From an uncultured Eubacteriales bacterium (GTDB taxonomy: Bacteria; Bacillota; Clostridia; Peptostreptococcales; Anaerovoracaceae), in the NCBI GenBank assembly GCA_910583765.1, contig CAJTYS010000004.1, positions 1-64,000 on the forward strand: a stretch of 64,000 nucleotides of DNA, read 5' to 3'. A model generated the notes under the pieces. It did no database searches and was not told where the DNA came from. It worked only from the letters and a program-made list of their open reading frames with translations. The position numbers and the translations under genes are program-made. This document shows positions 60,446-64,000 of this stretch, piece by piece; within the stretch, counting starts at the first letter, position 1; every line of letters starts with the position of its first letter.

Positions 60446-60569
60446 GATTGTACGAACAATTATACAAAATACGTTGAAAATTTCTTTCCATTGCAATCCA
60501 ATGGATTGAAGGTTTTTTAACAAACTTTTTTTGTAGACAATCCGTATATCAGCTGCCATTTTTCAAAAA

Positions 60570-60611
60570 TCAACACTGCTGCTTCATGCATAATATGAAT
60601 AATCTCTTCAT
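60570..60611 (-). CDS. 13-residue leader ORF upstream of PFOR
   Basis: ATG at 60611 preceded by a near-perfect AAAGGAGG ribosome binding site (7-base spacer) encodes MKRLFILCMKQQC and stops with TGA at 60570. It has its own consensus promoter at 60667-60695 and lies 206 bases before the PFOR ATG. I recognise no family. It could be a regulatory leader peptide; the two cysteines and the position before an iron-sulfur enzyme are suggestive only. Other explanations are a remnant of a lost gene or a small membrane-active peptide. Confidence 0.5.
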   Translation of the reverse strand: MKRLFILCMKQQC

Positions 60612-60666
60612 GAACACGCCTCCTTTCCATTCTACGAACAGTTGTCCACCTTACTCTCACCCTCAC

Positions 60667-60695
60667 AGTTTAACGCTTACCAGAATATTTGTCAA
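60667..60695 (-). promoter_or_regulatory. Distal sigma-A promoter (leader ORF and PFOR)
   Basis: Consensus TTGACA (60695-60690), 17 bases, TAAACT (60672-60667). The predicted leader to the small ORF is about 50 bases. Confidence 0.7.
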
Positions 60696-60810
60696 TATTT
60701 TATCAATGTTCTGTTAACTTTTCCATTTCCCTGTGGTCCCAAGGGTTTCAGCCTGCTGCGTTCATAGAAAAACCGTTCATGTTTTGATAAATTTTTGGCA
60801 AAGCAATAAT

Positions 60811-60854
60811 AGAAAACAGACAGCAGGCGCAAATAAGCCTGCTGTCTGTTTTCT
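60811..60854 (-). terminator. Strong terminator after the BlaR1-like gene
   Basis: A perfect 18-bp stem (AGAAAACAGACAGCAGGC and its complement) with an 8-base loop, 38 bases past the stop codon. The AAAA/TTTT arms make it usable in both directions. Confidence 0.9.
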
Positions 60855-60891
60855 GCGTTCCGTACCATATCGGGAAACTTTCCTTCTTGTT

Positions 60892-62232
60892 CTACTCAAC
60901 TGCCTCTAGATTTACGCTGACCTCTCCATTCACGTTCGTCTCGTCACCAGACTGCTCCGAGGATTCACGCAGTTCTACGTCATTCTCCACATTAACCTCA
61001 TCGGTGGAAGCATTCATGCTGAAACTGGCCCGCATGCCATTTTCTTTCAGCTTGCTCAGATCACCTTGCACAATGGTCTCCCCAGTGACTTCTCCATTTT
61101 CATCCTTTACTAACATGACAACCGCAGTGCCGTTTTTCAATGACTCCAGCACCTTCTCCATGTCTTCTACGGTCTTTTCATAATTCTCTTGAGACAAATG
61201 TCCCTCCTGCACCTGCTTTTTCAGCCGCTCTTTTTCCTGATCCATGTAAGCTTGGTATTCTTTCACGCTCACAGACTGCTTGCTGCCCTTTTCTACGACT
61301 TTTCCATTCTCGCTTTGCTGAATTTCCACCAGCTTGGCGGCTTCGGCTTTGGACACGTTTTCGTCTGCCGGCGCATCGGTGGCGAAAACAGCGGTGGCGC
61401 CTAAAATCATCACAGCTGCCGCACAAATGGCGGCCATAGATTGTTTTCTTTTCATCATACACCTGATCCTTTCTTCCAGCGGGTCATAGGAAAACCCGCA
61501 GGCCAATGGAGCGCGCTTTTCACAGCGCTCCGCGATATCGATCAAGGAGAGGGCGTAGCGGCTCCGTTCTTCTCCGCTCAGCCTTCGCAGCGCCCATTCA
61601 TCGCAGGCCACTTCCAGATCCCTGTCCAGCAGGATCACTAAGATCCACGAGGCTGGATTGAACCAATGGATGGCCGCCGCAGTAAGCGCCAGCAGCTTCC
61701 ACAAGTTATCCAGCCGCCGCGCATGGACCCGCTCGTGCAGCAGCACATAGGGCAGCAACCGCTGATCCAAACTTTCTGGCAGCAAGATCCGCGGACGCAG
61801 AATCCCGCAGACTCGAGGCGATGTCAGTTCTTGGCACACATACACACCTGGTTCTATCCGTCTGGCTTTCCGTCCTGACCGCAGGCTCCGCGCATATAAA
61901 ATCAGAATGCCCATCAGCAGGCATAGGGCGATGACCGCCCATAACACCCACAGTGCGCTCCAGCTTTCTCCCGCAGGTTCTGGCAGGCTGGCTCCGGCCA
62001 TTGCCGCCTCAGGCATGGAACTTATCGCCCCGCTTGGCGCGTCTTGCTCCATCAGGTTCCAAACGCTGGCCGCGAAAGGAAGCTTCACTGGGCACAGCAG
62101 CCGGAAAGCAGCAGCCAGCCACAGCACTACAAAGGCAGTCCGGGGCAAACGCTGTTTGCATAGAGCCCGCAAAAGCAGGATCACCAAAATGAACAGCCCA
62201 CCGTTTAGGCTGGCGGTTAAGAGATCATTCAT
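60892..62232 (-). CDS. BlaR1/MecR1-like M56 membrane metallopeptidase without a penicillin-binding sensor
   Basis: 446 residues. N-terminal membrane helices (FILVILLLRALC, LWVLWAVIALCLLMGILIL) frame the zinc motif HERVH (166-170); the distal Glu is in LDRDLEVACDEWAL. After a further helix (about 272-290) comes an extracellular tail of about 155 residues: charged, Glu/Lys-rich and partly coiled, ending in Asn/Glu/Val repeats. True BlaR1 carries a beta-lactam-acylated domain of about 250 residues with SxxK; here it is absent. It is expected to cleave or trigger cleavage of the BlaI-like repressor in response to some other envelope signal. Nine bases after blaI. Confidence 0.88.
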   Translation of the reverse strand: MNDLLTASLNGGLFILVILLLRALCKQRLPRTAFVVLWLAAAFRLLCPVKLPFAASVWNLMEQDAPSGAISSMPEAAMAGASLPEPAGESWSALWVLWAVIALCLLMGILILYARSLRSGRKARRIEPGVYVCQELTSPRVCGILRPRILLPESLDQRLLPYVLLHERVHARRLDNLWKLLALTAAAIHWFNPASWILVILLDRDLEVACDEWALRRLSGEERSRYALSLIDIAERCEKRAPLACGFSYDPLEERIRCMMKRKQSMAAICAAAVMILGATAVFATDAPADENVSKAEAAKLVEIQQSENGKVVEKGSKQSVSVKEYQAYMDQEKERLKKQVQEGHLSQENYEKTVEDMEKVLESLKNGTAVVMLVKDENGEVTGETIVQGDLSKLKENGMRASFSMNASTDEVNVENDVELRESSEQSGDETNVNGEVSVNLEAVE

Positions 62233-62241
62233 GTCCGCACC

Positions 62242-62610
62242 TCACTTCAGCTCTTCCACCAATTGACGCAGCCTTTGGATCTCCTCTGGCGGAAGGGATT
62301 TCTGATTGCCGAGAAAAGATGAGAACAACAGACTGGGCGAACCATCGAACAGTTTATCTAACAAGTTTTCCGCTTCCTGCTGCTGCACTTCTTCTTTCGA
62401 TACCAAGGCATGACATAGGAAATTAGGCTCCAGCCTTTCAATCACCTGCTTGCTCACTAGTTTTTTAATGACCGTATAAGTCGTGTTGCGATTCCACCCT
62501 GTTTCCTCTGTCAGGCGCTTTGCCAAAACACCTGCCGTCAAATCTCCGTCCCGCCAAAGATGCTCCATCACCCTTAGCTCGGAATCAAACAATTTTTGTT
62601 CCATTGCCAC
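62242..62610 (-). CDS. BlaI/MecI-family transcriptional repressor
   Basis: 122 residues with the winged-helix start LFDSELRVMEHLWRDGDLTAGVLAKRLTEETGWNRNTTYTVIKKLVSK and a C-terminal dimer/cleavage region. It binds as a dimer to dyads and is inactivated through the M56 partner. Two matching operator dyads lie in its own promoter, so the pair is autoregulated. No beta-lactamase gene is adjacent. Confidence 0.93.
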   Translation of the reverse strand: MAMEQKLFDSELRVMEHLWRDGDLTAGVLAKRLTEETGWNRNTTYTVIKKLVSKQVIERLEPNFLCHALVSKEEVQQQEAENLLDKLFDGSPSLLFSSFLGNQKSLPPEEIQRLRQLVEELK

Positions 62611-62630
62611 TCTCCTTCTGTCGCCATATG

Positions 62631-62673
62631 ACTACTGTAATAGTTAACTATGCATTTATACTATCACAGTAGT
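62631..62673. promoter_or_regulatory. Two BlaI-type operator dyads
   Basis: ACTACTGTAATAGT (62631-62644) and ACTATCACAGTAGT (62660-62673), each with ACTA...TAGT arms, are also near-perfect inverted repeats of each other (14 of 15 with flanks). One overlaps the -10 and spacer of the promoter, the other lies in the transcribed leader. Confidence 0.75.
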
Positions 62674-62686
62674 CACATCCTGTCAA
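62658..62686 (-). promoter_or_regulatory. Sigma-A promoter of the BlaI/BlaR1-like operon
   Basis: Consensus TTGACA (62686-62681), 17 bases, TAGTAT (62663-62658), 48 bases before the ATG at 62610. Overlaps an operator. Confidence 0.8.
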
Positions 62687-62755
62687 CTGGAAAGTCCTTC
62701 TCATCTGTGACCTGCTTATTTGATACAATCTGTCAGAGTTTACAGCGATCAGCGT

Positions 62756-63397
62756 TCACTGCACATCAATCACAGAATACTCCCCAAAACGCAAAACATC
62801 TCCCGTCTTAAAATCAAGAGGGGTTTTAAAGATCGGTCCGTCTATTGCCAGGGTATGATACTCGCCATTTTCCCCGCAGACATCAATGCCCGCATCCTTC
62901 ATGACGCCAATGGCCTGTTGATCCAGGCATTGGCCCAGCAAACTTTCCGGCAGCAAACCATTGTTCAGGCTTTTGATCAAACAGCGATACCCCAGCCCTA
63001 TGATCTGGCTGACATTGCTTTCCCGCCCCCGTTGCCACAAGGGAAACATAGGTGTTAATCCTGTGTTTTGGCACCTGTCCTCTTCCCATTTCCGGTTGCC
63101 CTCTATGTCGATGTCGCCAAAAGCCGCGGCTTCCGCACCCATGGCTTTCGCCTTTCGCAGGCCCGCTTCAAAAGCCAGATGATAATCCGCCCCATCGGAT
63201 GGGCACAGGATGAGGGGCAGTCCCAGGGATGCTTCATATTTTTTCAGCATGTCCATGTCAGCCCCATGAAAATAAGAGCGGTCAGCCTTTTTCTCCACCA
63301 TGACCACCAGACAGACCGGCTCATGTCCAGCTTCTATCATTTTATGCAAAGCAAGGGTGCTGTCCTTGCCGCAGCTATAGGACATCGCGAATTTCAT
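62756..63397 (-). CDS. Dph6-type ATP pyrophosphatase (diphthine-ammonia ligase-like)
   Basis: 213 residues from the ATG at 63397, with GGAGG 5 bases upstream. The PP-loop SCGKDST at residues 8-14, AAAFGDIDIEGNRKWEEDRC, and the C-terminal GENGEYHTLAIDGP motif match the family whose eukaryotic and archaeal member amidates diphthine on EF2. Bacteria lack diphthamide, so the bacterial substrate is unknown; an ATP-dependent amidation is expected. Its stop is about 70 bases upstream of the BlaI promoter. Confidence 0.88.
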   Translation of the reverse strand: MKFAMSYSCGKDSTLALHKMIEAGHEPVCLVVMVEKKADRSYFHGADMDMLKKYEASLGLPLILCPSDGADYHLAFEAGLRKAKAMGAEAAAFGDIDIEGNRKWEEDRCQNTGLTPMFPLWQRGRESNVSQIIGLGYRCLIKSLNNGLLPESLLGQCLDQQAIGVMKDAGIDVCGENGEYHTLAIDGPIFKTPLDFKTGDVLRFGEYSVIDVQ

Positions 63398-63524
63398 ATG
63401 TTCCTCCATTTCTATTCTTTTCTAACATAGATTTTCTCATAGGCTGGCCGCGGGGCCGCAGTCAACATCGCTATTTTTTATAAGGGAACAGAAATATTGG
63501 AGCTGGCTTTGACTCGTGCTCTCA

Positions 63525-64000
63525 TCAAGAAAACACAGTATGCTGCCGTCTGTAGGCGTCAGTGTCTTTCCGGCTCAATTCCCTATCCACTTGTGCCAAT
63601 TTTTTCTCCAGCTCTCTGACTTTCTCTTCATCCCCTGACGCAGCCTGGATCTGCTGTTCCAGCTGCTGCTTTTTCTCTTTTAGCTTCCTGATTTCCTGAT
63701 CCACCTGATCTGTGTTCCCTGTGCAGGACTCTTCTGACTTGTCCGGTTCGCCTGCGTTTACTTTTGGCCCCGCCTTCTCGCCCGCGCCGTCAGCTTTACT
63801 GGGATCGTCAAACAAGATTTTTCGCTCCCCATTTTCGTCCTCCCCTAATCGATACAGGCCGCTGGGTTCTGGAGCCGATTTTTCGCTGCTGATGTATTCG
63901 TCATGCCGCGGAGATATCTTTTCAGCCGCTTTTGCCTCATTTTCCCCTTTTTCTGCCTCCTTTGCCTTTTCAGCCCTGTCCAGTGCCTGCTTTTCCTTCA
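63525..64000 (-). CDS. C-terminal part of a coiled-coil protein of unknown function
   Basis: The frame is open to the right edge of the window, giving at least 157 residues; the start is outside. It is Lys/Glu/Ala-rich (KEKQALDRAEKAKEAEKGE...), then a short less charged stretch (SGLYRLGEDENGERKILFDD), a Ser/Asp/Gly linker, and a heptad-like coiled coil (DQEIRKLKEKKQQLEQQIQA ... ELEKKLAQVDREL) ending in RRQHTVFS. I do not recognise the family. The 63410-63524 gap after it shows a GC-rich palindrome (GGCCGCGGGGCC) but no clear terminator. Confidence 0.7.
   Translation of the reverse strand, partial: KEKQALDRAEKAKEAEKGENEAKAAEKISPRHDEYISSEKSAPEPSGLYRLGEDENGERKILFDDPSKADGAGEKAGPKVNAGEPDKSEESCTGNTDQVDQEIRKLKEKKQQLEQQIQAASGDEEKVRELEKKLAQVDRELSRKDTDAYRRQHTVFS

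Overview
The window is chromosomal DNA from an anaerobic, Gram-positive Clostridia-type bacterium. The signs are pyruvate:ferredoxin oxidoreductase, an adenosylcobalamin ribonucleotide reductase, a methionine synthase with a detached activation domain, dihydroorotate dehydrogenase of the PyrD/PyrK type, PyrB with a separate PyrI, a short-chain acyl-CoA dehydrogenase, an LPxTG-type surface protein, and strong AGGAGG ribosome binding sites with consensus sigma-A promoters. The content (CoA chemistry, an ammonia-lyase-like protein, amino-acid transporters) fits an amino-acid fermenter, perhaps near the Anaerovoracaceae. The genus cannot be fixed from the sequence. Most genes are on the minus strand. 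I see no rRNA, tRNA, CRISPR array, insertion sequence or prophage.

Layout. 1-8.1 kb: the start of an acyl-CoA dehydrogenase, an AAA-ATPase/PD-(D/E)XK protein, a large sortase-anchored surface protein and a second type of ATPase/nuclease-like protein. 8.2-11.4 kb: isoleucyl-tRNA synthetase of the IleRS2 class with a permuted GIHH signature. 11.6-20.5 kb: a self-contained catabolic island with two class III CoA-transferases, a hotdog protein like beta-alanyl-/3-aminobutyryl-CoA ammonia-lyase, an unknown protein, a small membrane protein, a sodium:solute symporter, an iron-type alcohol dehydrogenase and a PAS/sigma-54 activator. Two -24/-12 promoters lie inside the island. 20.5-24.5 kb: a lipoprotein solute-binding protein coupled to a hybrid histidine kinase. 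24.5-26.7 kb: metY-metA, for direct sulfhydrylation via O-acetylhomoserine. 27-28.7 kb: a paralogue of the first AAA-ATPase/nuclease protein.

28.7-36 kb: a cobalamin-centred group (metF, a MetH activation-domain protein, metH, nrdJ) preceded by a secreted SHOCT-like protein. 36-39.3 kb: deoC, a metallo-beta-lactamase-fold hydrolase and a hipBA-like toxin-antitoxin pair that appears to be transcribed leaderless. 39.3-45 kb: a complete pyrimidine operon, pyrC-K-D-F-E-B-I. 45-48.4 kb: an ECF-like sigma factor, then a dimethylarginine dimethylaminohydrolase-type enzyme with an arginine/ornithine-type APC antiporter. 48.4-54.5 kb: hypA-B-F-(YbaK-like)-C-D-E for [NiFe]-hydrogenase maturation, with no hydrogenase structural genes in view.

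54.6-60.7 kb: an NSS transporter with its 48-residue small subunit, a tiny hydrophobic peptide gene whose apparent start codon is ACG, and PFOR, which has a 13-codon ORF with its own promoter and ribosome binding site upstream. 60.8-64 kb: a BlaI/BlaR1-like pair with a dyad operator, a Dph6-type ATP pyrophosphatase and the C-terminal part of an unknown coiled-coil protein.

Most promising for new biology: the sigma-54 island, where one CoA-transferase has Asn in place of the catalytic Asp; the PFOR leader ORF; the DDAH/antiporter pair; the histidine kinase/binding-protein pair; the ACG-start peptide; and the BlaR1-like protein that lacks a penicillin-binding sensor.
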